DNA from: an uncultured Eubacteriales bacterium
GTDB taxonomy: Bacteria; Bacillota; Clostridia; Oscillospirales; Acutalibacteraceae
DNA length: 64,000 nt
Direction: 5' to 3'
NCBI GenBank assembly: GCA_934675165.1
Contig: CAKUPP010000003.1
Coordinates: 32,221-96,220 of the forward strand
Position 1 is the first letter of the stretch; each line of letters starts with the position of its first letter. Shown here one piece after another: positions 1 through 9,611 of the stretch. A program made the position numbers and the translations under genes. The notes beneath the pieces are model-generated. The model was given only the letters and a program-made list of their open reading frames with translations. It did no database searches and was not told the origin of the DNA.

Positions 1-993
1 GCATTACAGACCTTAAGCGATTTATTTTCTAAAAAAGAATTTTTAAACAAAGAATGTCTTGAAGTATATCTTTCCAATATTATAGCTGTTTGTGAAAACT
101 CAAATTTGAATTACAGAGATTTTATTTTAAGCTTGGGTGGAAATCGTACATATAAATTTTTTAGACCTTTTTCTGGAAAACAGGAATACGAATTTGTTAA
201 AGAGATACGCGATAATTTAAATAACGAGAAATATATGGAAGAATTTTATATCAAACTTAATAATTTAAAAGACTCTATTTTAAATCACAATGCAATCAAA
301 GGTGTAGGAATGATTTGCAGTACTGAAAATGAAAAATCGTGTATAGATGTCTTGAGTAAGTTTTTTGACAGCTTTTCTTCTAAAAAGATAGATCAAACGC
401 GAGCTGTTAATTTTGATAAAATGTCATATAAGTCAGAGGCATTTATTAACGAGTTATCCATTAACAATACAGTTTATTTGCTTATACCAATAGATAATAT
501 TGAGTATATAGAAAAATTTAGTGCAGTTGTTGAGACTATAAAAAATAAGTTTTTGATTCCTGAAATTCGTGAACGAGGTGGCGCCTATGGATGTTGTACT
601 GTTGTAGATGAGAATGAAAAAATTTTGATTCTTGCTTCTATTCAAGATCCGAACATTGATTCTACCGTTAACTTGTTTAAAAAATTCCCTCAATTTTTAA
701 ACAGTAATAGTTTAACTGAAGAAGAGCTTTCAAAAATTTACTATAGTCATTTTATACAGTGGAGCCAAAAAGAAACGATTGAGAAAGTTGAGTCTCAAAT
801 TTTTAATTTGATATGTAAAGGTGTGGATTATATAGGTTTATCAGAGAAAAAATTAGAGCAAATAAAAAACATATCTCCAAATGATCTTAATCAGTTTGCG
901 AAAGAAATTAAAGAAAAAATATCTGAATCTAAGGTTGTTGTAGTTACAAATAGTCTCGAAAATGTTAAGACTTCTTTTGAAAAGGTGTCATAA
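1..993 (+). CDS. M16-family (PreP/insulinase-like) zinc peptidase, C-terminal part
   Basis: The reading frame is open from the first base, so the window starts inside the gene; the internal TTG at 106 is not a real start. About 330 residues are visible. The segment with ExRxxGGAYG (near 565-590) is the C-terminal hallmark of M16 peptidases of the PreP/presequence-protease type, which degrade peptides in a closed two-half chamber. The catalytic HxxEH half would lie upstream and is not seen. The tail (SKVVVVTNSLENVK) matches the usual end of the family. A perfect hairpin follows 94 bases after the stop. Family assignment is good; the substrate is unknown. Confidence 0.8.
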   Translation, partial: ALQTLSDLFSKKEFLNKECLEVYLSNIIAVCENSNLNYRDFILSLGGNRTYKFFRPFSGKQEYEFVKEIRDNLNNEKYMEEFYIKLNNLKDSILNHNAIKGVGMICSTENEKSCIDVLSKFFDSFSSKKIDQTRAVNFDKMSYKSEAFINELSINNTVYLLIPIDNIEYIEKFSAVVETIKNKFLIPEIRERGGAYGCCTVVDENEKILILASIQDPNIDSTVNLFKKFPQFLNSNSLTEEELSKIYYSHFIQWSQKETIEKVESQIFNLICKGVDYIGLSEKKLEQIKNISPNDLNQFAKEIKEKISESKVVVVTNSLENVKTSFEKVS

Positions 994-1086
994 TTTTATT
1001 AATAAGTATCTGCCAGACTCACAGAGGGTTGATTATTTACATCAAAATGAGTTTGTTGTCTCATTTTACATTGCTTAAATTCTACT

Positions 1087-1114
1087 AAGCCACGCGATTA
1101 CCGCGTGGCTTTTA
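1087..1114 (+). terminator. Hairpin terminator after the M16 peptidase gene
   Basis: A perfect 10-bp stem (AAGCCACGCG / CGCGTGGCTT) with a 5-base loop is followed by a short T stretch. It separates the peptidase gene from the yhaO-yhaN operon. Confidence 0.7.
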
Positions 1115-1216
1115 TAATCCTCGAGTTTATTTCTATATGGCTGTATTGCTTGCCTTTTTTTTATTTTTTATGTTACTATATATTTCTAAGAAAAGTTTTT
1201 TCTTGATTAATTTTTT

Positions 1217-1245
1217 TTGAAATTTGGCTTTTTATGTTGTATAAA
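1217..1245 (+). promoter_or_regulatory. Sigma-A promoter of the yhaO-yhaN operon
   Basis: TTGAAA and TATAAA are separated by 17 bases, ending 24 bases before the start codon. Confidence 0.55.
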
Positions 1246-1269
1246 GTCATTTAAAGAGGAGAGAAAATT

Positions 1270-2406
1270 GTGTCTGGGATTAAAATAGCTCATTGCGCAG
1301 ACTTGCACATTGGATATAGTGGATTTGGTTTAACAGAAAAAAATTTTGTGAGAAAAGCAGAAGTAATAAATTCAGTTTCGAGATTGATAGATAAATGTAA
1401 CGAAGAAAAAATTGATATTTTATGTATTGCTGGAGATTTGTTTGACGATTCTGATGTAAACAAAAATGATGTCTTACTTGTGAAATCTGATTTTCAAAGA
1501 GCAAATTTTAAGATATTTATTTCTCCGGGCAATCATGATCCGTACCATGAAAATTCTGTTTATGGTGAGCAGTGGCCAGAAAATGTATTTATTTTTAAGA
1601 ATAAAGAGATGTCTTTTTTTGAGTTCCCTGAAATGAATTTAAGAGTTTGGGGAGCCGCTTTTACAGAAAGATATGAAATAAAAAATATTTTTGAAAATTT
1701 TTCGCTTTTTCCAAGTGATAATTTGATTAATATTTGTGTTATTCACGCAGATCTTTCTTTTTCTACCGAAAGCTTATACCGTCCTGTTACAGCTCTTGAT
1801 ATTTCCAAAAGTGGAATGGATTACATTGCACTGGGCCATATTCATAAAAGGAGTGAAATTTTAAAATCCGGGAACACAAGTTATGCTTATTCTGGATCAC
1901 TTGAAGGTTTAGATTTTTCTGAGTGTGGGGAAAAGGGTATTTATATTGGTGAGATTTCAAAAAATAATTGCCTAGTGAAATTTTTTAAAATGTGCAGCAG
2001 AATGTACCTTCAAGTCAAAATAGATATAACAAGGTGCTTGTCGTATGAAGAAATTTTTGACGTAATTTTGAAAAATTTAAAAAAAGAATATGGAGATGAT
2101 TACGCTAAGAATATTTTTAAAATAATTTTGATAGGGGAAATTTCAGAAAATTTAATTATAGATGTCAAAAGAATTGAAGTTAAACTGAGTGAAATACTAT
2201 TTTCTTGTGTAGTTGTAGATTTAACTGAAATTGAGGTTAAATTCAAAGATTTGGAACTAAGAAATGATTTTAGAGGTATGTTTATAAGGAAGTTGGCACA
2301 AAAAATAAAGAATTCTTCGAGTGAGCAAGATAAAGAACTATATAAAAAAGCCATAAAATTAGGTTTGAAGTCGTTTGAGGGGAATGTGAGTTACTTTGAT
2401 AATTAA
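1270..2406 (+). CDS. yhaO: YhaO/SbcD-like DNA repair metallophosphoesterase
   Basis: Predicted Mn-dependent DNA nuclease of the SbcD/Mre11 superfamily, 378 residues. The calcineurin-type metal motifs appear in order: CADLHIG (residue ~10), AGDLFDD (~53), PGNHDP (~90), and GHIHKR (~192). The C-terminal third (250-378) lacks motifs and is probably the capping/partner-binding region. The start is GTG, chosen because AGAGGAG lies 8-14 bases upstream. The gene overlaps the next one by 11 bases, which fits a nuclease-ATPase complex made from one message. Length and partner fit B. subtilis YhaO better than SbcD proper. Confidence 0.88.
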   Translation: MSGIKIAHCADLHIGYSGFGLTEKNFVRKAEVINSVSRLIDKCNEEKIDILCIAGDLFDDSDVNKNDVLLVKSDFQRANFKIFISPGNHDPYHENSVYGEQWPENVFIFKNKEMSFFEFPEMNLRVWGAAFTERYEIKNIFENFSLFPSDNLINICVIHADLSFSTESLYRPVTALDISKSGMDYIALGHIHKRSEILKSGNTSYAYSGSLEGLDFSECGEKGIYIGEISKNNCLVKFFKMCSRMYLQVKIDITRCLSYEEIFDVILKNLKKEYGDDYAKNIFKIILIGEISENLIIDVKRIEVKLSEILFSCVVVDLTEIEVKFKDLELRNDFRGMFIRKLAQKIKNSSSEQDKELYKKAIKLGLKSFEGNVSYFDN

Positions 2407-4807
2407 GAAAATAAGCATAGATGCATTTGGAAAATTGGAAAATTATAATTGTGATTTGAGTGATGGATTTCAAATCATATATGGAGTTAATGAATTTGGT
2501 AAATCCACAATTATGAATTTTTTAAATATAATGTTTTATGGTAAAAAAAATAAATCAAGAAAGAAATATTTACCGTGGTCAGGAAAAAAGATGAGTGGAG
2601 CAATTGAATTTTTGTATAAAAATGATTTATATAGACTTCAAAAAAGTATAAATCCTATTTCTTCATTAAGGGATGAAGTTGTGCTTCAAAATATTTCTTC
2701 TGGTAAAACAATAAGTCTTGAAAAAAACGAAGATGTGGGGGAGCATATTTTTGGATTTGATTCAAAAAGCTTTGAAAAAAGTGTATATGTTAGTGGAATA
2801 GGTAAAGCAGCTGTATTTGTTACTTCAAAAAATTCTGCACAAGAAGATACAATAACTTCAAAAATACTTTCAAATTTATCTGATACTTGTGACGAAGAAT
2901 TGTGTTCTTCTGATGCGCTGAATAATATTGAATCTGCACTGAAGGAATTAAAAAAGCAACGTGGAAAAGATGGAAAGATCGATGTTCAAATAGAAAATAT
3001 AGAAAACTTAAAAAAACAGATTTTTGACGTGGAGACGTTTGAAAAAAATCAAGAAGAGCTAAAAGCGCATTTAAAATATTTAGTTGAGTTGCAAGAAGAA
3101 AAAAATGCTCTTTCTGAAGTTTTAGAAAAGAACTCTAAATTTGAGCAGCTTGAAAATATTCAAAATTTATTGAATATGATTGAAAAAAGAGATTATATTT
3201 TAGAGTCTATTTGTGTGAGTGAAGAGAAATTTAATGATACTATTCTCGCAACTACTTTACTTAAAAATAAAATTGAATCTGAAAAATCAAATTTAGAAAA
3301 TTTTTGCAGTACTTGTTGCGTTGAAAAAAGTGATGTCGATATCTCTGATAAAGAATGTATTTCAATGCAAAAGTTTATTACAGAAAAAGAAAATTTGCAT
3401 AAAATATTAGAAAATAGTCTTAGCTCAAAAAGTTCTGAGTACAATAATTTGATTCAAAAGAAAAATCAATTAGAGGATAAAATAAAAAATTATGAATTGC
3501 AGTCTAAAAAATATATCAATGAAAAGAATATAATTTGTAAGAAGTATGAAAAATTTAAAAAAATAAATTTTTGCTTGCAAATTTTAAATACTGTTTTTTT
3601 AGGGTTAAGTATATACTTTGGATATTACGTTATGTTAATACTTTTACCTCTTGCAGCAAGTTCGTTATTATGGAGTGGAATTAAATTTTTTAAATTTAAA
3701 AACAATTTAAAAAGTTTGGAAAAACAGATCGATGAAATTAATGTTTTGCAACTCTCTAAAGAAAAAAGCGAATTAGAATCAAATTTAATTGAAATTATTG
3801 GTGAAAATGAAAAATTAAGAAATGATCTTAGATTAAATATTGAAAAAATAAATTTTAAAATTGGTGAAATGCTCAAGAAAAAAAATTGCAGTTCGGTTAG
3901 TGGATATTACGCTCAGTATGACAGGTGTAAGCAAATACATAATAATGTAGCATACAGAGATTCTGAGTTACTCAAAATTGAAAAATTAAAATCTGAATTT
4001 ATTGAAAAATTATCGGTTATTGAAAAATCAAAAAATTATAATGAAGCGGTTCGTATATTTGACAAGGCTATTAATTTAAAAAAAGAGTTAGAACTTTTAG
4101 AAAGTAAAATTAAAAATACTGCTCAAATTTTAAAAATAAAAAATTTAACCAAGTCATATTTAAAATCTGAAATTGAAAAATTAATAAATAAAAATCAAAT
4201 TTTACTTGATGATTCTGAAAAATTGCAAAAAATTAATCGTTTTGAATATTTAAAGACTTTAAAATTGGAAGAGGAAATAGTTTCATTTGCTCAAAAATTA
4301 AAAGTTCCCGAAAAATCGTCTTTTGAGCTGAAAAAAGAAATTGAAAAAGAAAATATTAAACTTGAAAATATGCAAAAATTTTATTCTGCTCTTAAAGTGG
4401 CTAAAGAAGTTATTGAAGAAATTATTGCTGAAAGAAGGAGTGGATTTAACCCTCAACTAGATAATTTGTCTTCTGAAATTTTTTGCAGCCTTACTGGTGG
4501 AAAGTATAAAAACATACATGTGAAAAGTGATTACAGTATGATGGTGCGAGATAATATAATGGATAGAGAATGTGAATTTTTAAGCAGCGGTACTGTAGAT
4601 CAGGCATATTTGGCATTGCGTTTGGCAATTGCAAAATTAATTTCTGCAAATAATGATGTGCCGATTATTTTAGATGATTCTTTTATGCAGTATGATGATA
4701 ATAGACTCGAGCTCGCAATAAATTTTTTAAAAGACTATTCGAAAACTAATTCTTTACAGATTATATTGTTTACTTGTCATAAATATATAAAGCAGTTATA
4801 TGATTAA
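2396..4807 (+). CDS. yhaN: YhaN/SbcC-like AAA ATPase with coiled coil
   Basis: SMC/Rad50-like ATPase of 803 residues that should pair with the upstream nuclease. Walker A is GVNEFGKST (~residue 31). A long coiled coil fills ~175-700. The ABC signature region is SSGTVDQAYLALRLA (~735-750), and Walker B is IILDDSFMQYDD (~765). In the middle of the coiled coil (~395-430) are two hydrophobic stretches that look like a membrane hairpin. That is typical of YhaN rather than SbcC and implies membrane attachment. Translation starts at TTG inside the end of yhaO, suggesting coupling. The exact DNA substrate is not known. Confidence 0.85.
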   Translation: MIIKKISIDAFGKLENYNCDLSDGFQIIYGVNEFGKSTIMNFLNIMFYGKKNKSRKKYLPWSGKKMSGAIEFLYKNDLYRLQKSINPISSLRDEVVLQNISSGKTISLEKNEDVGEHIFGFDSKSFEKSVYVSGIGKAAVFVTSKNSAQEDTITSKILSNLSDTCDEELCSSDALNNIESALKELKKQRGKDGKIDVQIENIENLKKQIFDVETFEKNQEELKAHLKYLVELQEEKNALSEVLEKNSKFEQLENIQNLLNMIEKRDYILESICVSEEKFNDTILATTLLKNKIESEKSNLENFCSTCCVEKSDVDISDKECISMQKFITEKENLHKILENSLSSKSSEYNNLIQKKNQLEDKIKNYELQSKKYINEKNIICKKYEKFKKINFCLQILNTVFLGLSIYFGYYVMLILLPLAASSLLWSGIKFFKFKNNLKSLEKQIDEINVLQLSKEKSELESNLIEIIGENEKLRNDLRLNIEKINFKIGEMLKKKNCSSVSGYYAQYDRCKQIHNNVAYRDSELLKIEKLKSEFIEKLSVIEKSKNYNEAVRIFDKAINLKKELELLESKIKNTAQILKIKNLTKSYLKSEIEKLINKNQILLDDSEKLQKINRFEYLKTLKLEEEIVSFAQKLKVPEKSSFELKKEIEKENIKLENMQKFYSALKVAKEVIEEIIAERRSGFNPQLDNLSSEIFCSLTGGKYKNIHVKSDYSMMVRDNIMDRECEFLSSGTVDQAYLALRLAIAKLISANNDVPIILDDSFMQYDDNRLELAINFLKDYSKTNSLQIILFTCHKYIKQLYD

Positions 4808-4955
4808 AGTATTTTTTTTAAAATTGTAGATTTGATAATGGTGTACTGCAAAATAAAAAATTTTTTATCAGTCGGATAAGATAAAAAACAATATGTACGA
4901 GTCAGATAGAGATGTAAAAGTAAAAACGGAAATAAAAACAGGAAGTGAAATAAAA

Positions 4956-7900
4956 ATGCATGCAAGGAAGATAAAGAGTATATTTATGATGCTGGTATTA
5001 TTGCTAAACATGGTAAGTCCAATTGCGATATTTGCAGCACAAAATAAAGAAAATGGAAATAATGAGGGAATAGAAAATGGATTGTATGTAATAGAAAGTT
5101 TGGTAGGTAAAGGAAAAGTATTGGACGTATGTGGGGCAGAAAAAACAGACGGGGCTAAATTACACATATGGGAAAAATCAAAGAAATTGAGTGATAGCTT
5201 AAATCAAATATTTTACATAGACAGAAATCAAGATGGAAGCTATGTGATAGTATCTTTGCATGCTGAAATGTTTTTGGGTACAAAAGGTGAAAATAAAGAT
5301 GTAAAACAATTTAATCCATCGTTTCGTGACAACTGCAAATGGGAAGTAAATGTGAAGGGTAATAATATTTGTGAATTGAAATTAAAGTCAAATAAATTAA
5401 GTTTAGATGTTTGTGAAGGAAAGGATCAAAACGGAACAAAGCTGCAGTTGTGGGAATCAAATAATACAAAAGCGCAGCAATTTAGATTACGTAATATCAG
5501 ATTAAGAGATACAAGACTAGTAGATGAAATGCATAAAAATATAGAAATGCGTAGAAAACAATCAGAATTGGAAGAATTGTTACTAACAGGTAAGATAGAT
5601 AAAATCACAAAGTATATGGTTTCGCATTTTGAAAAATTAAAGATATTAAATATATCACAAGAGATAGAAGATATAGAAGAAGGAGCATTTGCTCATTGCG
5701 AGAATATAGAAGCAGTATCATGTACCCCAAAAATGTTGAAAGGTTTTAACAAGAGTAGTATAAAAGTTTTAGCAATACCAGAGGGAACAAAAAGTATAGA
5801 AAAAAAAGATTTACAAGGACTAGAGAATCTTGAAAGTATAGAGATCCCTAAGAGTGTAGAGAAAATAGAAGAAGGAACATTTGAAAAATTTGATCATATA
5901 CGGTACGTAGAATGTGATTCAAAATGGTTAAAGTATTTTAATAAATCAAAGATAGAAGATTTAGAAAAGTTAAAAGCAGAAGTGATAAAAAATAGTGATA
6001 CAAAAGAACAAGAAAATATCCAAAAACAAATAAATTATTTTAAAGAAAAAATAAAAGTATTAAAAAATAAATTGTTAGAGCTTGGAGTAAATGAAAAAAA
6101 TATAAGTAATAATGAAAATCTTAAGGGAATAGATTTACTAAAAAAATTGGAAAAAGAAACAGAAAGATTGCTGAAAAAGTATATAAACCAGTGCGCAAAG
6201 AAAGAGAAAGAATTGCACGAACAAATAATGGAAAATGGTGTAAAAACAGCTCTAAAAAATGGACAGTACAAAACAGAAGATTTGATATTTGGTGAAATGG
6301 GGAAAAACGAATCACAAACCACAATAGAAGAAATAGTAAAGTTTGATGCGCAAAACAAGAAGTATGAAAAATATGCACGAGAAATATTAAACAACATAGA
6401 AAAAAATGATACTGAGCTAAAAATACCGAAAAATGGTTTGGGAGACATAAGTAGAGAAGTAGGATATATATTTAAGAGGATAAAAGATGCATACAAGATA
6501 AAACCATATGCAACACAAGTAATGATAGTACTTAGATTATCAGATGAAATATTAAACGGTAAAAATACAATAGCAGAAGTAAAAACAGGAGAAGGTAAAT
6601 CGTTCATAATAGCAGTTTTGGCACTGGTGCTTTCAAAATATGGTCACAAGGTGGATATAGTCACATCAACAGAAGAATTGGCAAGAAGAGACAATGAAAA
6701 TCAAAGGAAGTATTATGAATTATTTGGTATAAAAAGTGGAGTTTTAAAGAGGAAAACGAAAAGTACAAAAAATGAGTTTAATGTAAAGATACTAGACAGA
6801 GAAATAGTATATTCAACAAACTCTAATTTTGAGTTTTTATGCTTAGAGTCAGTATTTAAAAAGGAGCCGGAGAGAAAAAGGAAATATGATGTGGTAATAG
6901 TAGATGAGGTAGACAATATGCTACTAGATCAATCATCGACGCCGGCAATAATATCAGAGAGGTTAATGATAAAGAATCGAGAAAAAATATTTAAAGCAAT
7001 CTATGAAAATAGGAATAAAACTGAAGAGGAGGTAATTGAAAAGGTAAAAAATTTTTTTAAGGATAAAAAAGTACCCAGGGAAGCAGTGACAGAACTCCAC
7101 GAGGCGGCTAAGACATCAGAAATTTTTGAAAAAAATAAAGACTATGTATTAAAAGATGGAGAAGTAGTAATAATAGATTTCGCAACTGGATATAAAAAGC
7201 CAGGGAGTCGATGGAGTAATTACATACATGAAATGCTGGAATTAAAAGAAGGCTTAAAGCTAAAAGAATCGAGCGTTTCAAACAGTATGATAACGCAAAA
7301 ATCGTTTTTCAATATGTATAAACATATAACTGGATTAACAGGAACAGTAGGGGACGAAAAAGATAAAAAGATATTAGAAAAAACATACAGAGTGAAAACT
7401 TTTAAAATGCCCAGGAGCAAAGCATCAAAACAAAAGGTAATGTACAAAAGAAGAAAAAATGATGTATTCAAGCAAATAAAGGAAGAATTAGAAGAGAAAG
7501 AAAACGAGAAAGTACCTGTGTTAGTAATATTACCAACGAATGCGATGGTGGAAGAGTTTTCGAATTTGTATTATCCAGAAGCGAAAAAGATAACGGGTGT
7601 GGAAATAGAAGAAGACAGAAAAGCAATAAGTGAGGCAGGAATAGCTGGAAATGTAACAATAGCAACGAATGCAGCCGGAAGAGGAATAGATATTGTTTTG
7701 GACGAAGAAAGCAAGAAAAACAAAGGGTTGCATGTGATAATACCATATATGCCGGAAAACGAGAGGATACTTGAACAAGCAATGGGTAGATCGGGCAGGC
7801 AAGGGCAACCTGGCTCAGTAACTATATATTTTGAGGACACAGATGTATTTTATGAAACACCGGAGTTTGAAGAGAATTACGATAAATTGTTAGAAATTCA

Positions 7901-9209
7901 AGACAGGTTTGCAAAATATGTGAAAGAAAATCATGGTTGGCTATACAAATTCGAAAGAGGAAACAAAATCTTGTTTGAGGGTGAATATGAACTAGGAGTA
8001 ACGCCGAGTGAGATTTTGAAAGGATCAGCGAGGAAACTGTCTCTTATGATGCAGTTAATAAGACTCGAAGGTAACGATGAAGCAGAGCAAATTCTTACAG
8101 ATACGATGAGACATATTCTTCTAAAAGCATGGGGAATATATTTTACAAAGGTAAGCAATAATATTTATGAATATGATTATCCGAAAGAAATTGAAGAAGA
8201 ATATGATGAGTTCATAGAGGATTTGGAAGAATATTTTCCAAAAGGCAAAAGAAATGTATCTGAAGCAATAAGCCATATGATGTCAATTGAACAAATAAAG
8301 ATGATAGATGAGATATCAGGAGAGATATTAAAATTAATAGGGAAAGTGATGGACGTTTTACCCGAACCTGTAAAAGTGGTACTAGAAAATAGAATGGTTC
8401 AGGGTTTAACCAAGACAATAGGTGGAATAACAGAGATAGTTGCGGGATGTGAATTATGTGGAACAATAGCGGGAAACGTAAAAGGTATACCAATGATTAT
8501 TTGTGGAACAAATATGGCATTTGAAGGGCTTCAAGATTTGTGGTATGCATTAAGAGGAGAGCTTGATAAAGAGAGCAAAAATTTGATAAAGGAGTTTACT
8601 CATCACAATGTTGACAATTTAGTTGAGCTTACAGAGATTGGGATGTCAATTTATTCGGGTAAAGTAGTTGCAAAAGAAATAGCTGGAGAAGTTGGGAAAA
8701 AGGCAGGGAAACTAAGTGAACTACTGGAGAAAACTAAAAAATCATTTAAGATCAAAGCACGAACAAAAGGAATAGTCAAAAAATTTTTACCTAAAAAACG
8801 CTGTAGGAAAATAGAGGTAGTTGATATTGAAAACCTTGTAAAGAAGCAAGGGCTAAGGCCTAATATTCAGCTTTTTGCGAATAAAAGTATGGTAAGGGTT
8901 GGAAGATGGATGTCACGTGAAGAATATAATAAAATGATTAAAACTGGTAAAGTACAGATGTCGTGTGATAATAAAGTTCATGTTGCTTTTCCGGCCTGTA
9001 TGGGAGCATTTGAAAAGCAAGCACCACGTGGTTCTATATATGTTGAATTCGATGTTTCTAGTAGTAATATATCAAAAGGAGGAAAAAATGGTTGGGGAAT
9101 TATAAATGGACCTGGGTCATTACTTGATAGATTAAATGAAAAACGGGGATTGCCGAGAATAAAAGAAATGCCGGATGCTGTTAATATAGCAATTATTGGA
9201 GGTAAATAA
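4956..9209 (+). CDS. Secreted polymorphic toxin: ricin-like + LRR_5 + SecA-like DEAD ATPase + C-terminal toxin tip
   Basis: The frame can be extended to 4893 (1438 residues), but the ATG at 4956 has an AGGAAG site upstream and gives a clean signal peptide ending in IAIFAA. The numbers below count from 4893. Order: signal peptide (22-50); ricin-type beta-trefoil with repeated LDVC and KLxxWE motifs (~55-200); short LRR_5/BspA region (~230-340); coiled coil (~350-460); SecA-like motor (~500-1010) with KTGEGKS Walker A, DEVD, GLTGT, TNAAGRGIDI and GRSGRQG. A hydrophobic Gly-rich stretch (~1150-1200) is followed by a pre-toxin region ending GLRPNIQLFA (~1325). The tip (~1328-1438) has VGRWMS, YVEFDV, GWGIINGPGSLLDRL and a MPxAxNI-like end. 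These are motifs I associate with C-terminal toxin modules of Rhs-type proteins (TreTu-like, from memory). An immunity gene follows at once. Codons end mostly in A, unlike housekeeping neighbours. The motor's role, whether self-export or delivery, is inference. Confidence 0.75.
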   Translation: MHARKIKSIFMMLVLLLNMVSPIAIFAAQNKENGNNEGIENGLYVIESLVGKGKVLDVCGAEKTDGAKLHIWEKSKKLSDSLNQIFYIDRNQDGSYVIVSLHAEMFLGTKGENKDVKQFNPSFRDNCKWEVNVKGNNICELKLKSNKLSLDVCEGKDQNGTKLQLWESNNTKAQQFRLRNIRLRDTRLVDEMHKNIEMRRKQSELEELLLTGKIDKITKYMVSHFEKLKILNISQEIEDIEEGAFAHCENIEAVSCTPKMLKGFNKSSIKVLAIPEGTKSIEKKDLQGLENLESIEIPKSVEKIEEGTFEKFDHIRYVECDSKWLKYFNKSKIEDLEKLKAEVIKNSDTKEQENIQKQINYFKEKIKVLKNKLLELGVNEKNISNNENLKGIDLLKKLEKETERLLKKYINQCAKKEKELHEQIMENGVKTALKNGQYKTEDLIFGEMGKNESQTTIEEIVKFDAQNKKYEKYAREILNNIEKNDTELKIPKNGLGDISREVGYIFKRIKDAYKIKPYATQVMIVLRLSDEILNGKNTIAEVKTGEGKSFIIAVLALVLSKYGHKVDIVTSTEELARRDNENQRKYYELFGIKSGVLKRKTKSTKNEFNVKILDREIVYSTNSNFEFLCLESVFKKEPERKRKYDVVIVDEVDNMLLDQSSTPAIISERLMIKNREKIFKAIYENRNKTEEEVIEKVKNFFKDKKVPREAVTELHEAAKTSEIFEKNKDYVLKDGEVVIIDFATGYKKPGSRWSNYIHEMLELKEGLKLKESSVSNSMITQKSFFNMYKHITGLTGTVGDEKDKKILEKTYRVKTFKMPRSKASKQKVMYKRRKNDVFKQIKEELEEKENEKVPVLVILPTNAMVEEFSNLYYPEAKKITGVEIEEDRKAISEAGIAGNVTIATNAAGRGIDIVLDEESKKNKGLHVIIPYMPENERILEQAMGRSGRQGQPGSVTIYFEDTDVFYETPEFEENYDKLLEIQDRFAKYVKENHGWLYKFERGNKILFEGEYELGVTPSEILKGSARKLSLMMQLIRLEGNDEAEQILTDTMRHILLKAWGIYFTKVSNNIYEYDYPKEIEEEYDEFIEDLEEYFPKGKRNVSEAISHMMSIEQIKMIDEISGEILKLIGKVMDVLPEPVKVVLENRMVQGLTKTIGGITEIVAGCELCGTIAGNVKGIPMIICGTNMAFEGLQDLWYALRGELDKESKNLIKEFTHHNVDNLVELTEIGMSIYSGKVVAKEIAGEVGKKAGKLSELLEKTKKSFKIKARTKGIVKKFLPKKRCRKIEVVDIENLVKKQGLRPNIQLFANKSMVRVGRWMSREEYNKMIKTGKVQMSCDNKVHVAFPACMGAFEKQAPRGSIYVEFDVSSSNISKGGKNGWGIINGPGSLLDRLNEKRGLPRIKEMPDAVNIAIIGGK

Positions 9210-9611
9210 GTGAACAATTATAGTTATAGTGAAATTAAAACATGTATTATCAAGTGGTATAAAGAATTGTTATTGAATTTTGAAGATAAATATAAATTTT
9301 TTATTTCTAAAAATAAAAAAGATGTATTAATTATTGATTTTGAATTTCCTGAATGTTTGGCACAACTTACAGTAAATAATTCGGATTATTTGCCTTATAA
9401 GTATGTTTATTTTGAATCTTTAAGCCTAAATACGGGGCGACAAATTTATTGTTTTTTTGATGATGAAACTACGCGAAAAAGAGATGTGATTACAAGTTTG
9501 AACAATGCATTTAAGTTTTGTGAAATGTATTCTACAAATAAAGTAGAAAGTTATAGCTGTGATAAGAAAAATCTTTCTCATATGGTACTGCAAGGAAGAT
9601 CCGATTTATAA
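9210..9611 (+). CDS. Putative immunity protein for the main toxin tip
   Basis: A protein of 133 residues with no signal peptide and no family I can name. It begins with GTG immediately after the toxin stop codon, with GGAGG 7 bases upstream, so the two are tightly co-translated. Small, acidic/aromatic, cytosolic and directly behind a toxin tip is the standard position of the cognate immunity protein. Its last ~17 codons overlap an orphan toxin fragment in another frame, so its 3' end may have been remodelled by recombination. The function rests on position only. Confidence 0.6.
   Translation: MNNYSYSEIKTCIIKWYKELLLNFEDKYKFFISKNKKDVLIIDFEFPECLAQLTVNNSDYLPYKYVYFESLSLNTGRQIYCFFDDETTRKRDVITSLNNAFKFCEMYSTNKVESYSCDKKNLSHMVLQGRSDL

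Noticed and set aside
4808..4892. Promoter before the SecA-like toxin gene
   Set aside because: Several A/T-rich hexamers but no pair with acceptable match and spacing; transcription could also continue from yhaN.
9210..9611. Reading the 133-residue gene as another DNGLE-type immunity copy
   Set aside because: It lacks the DDNGLExEDPxYEEY motif and the shared C-terminus, so it is a separate family.
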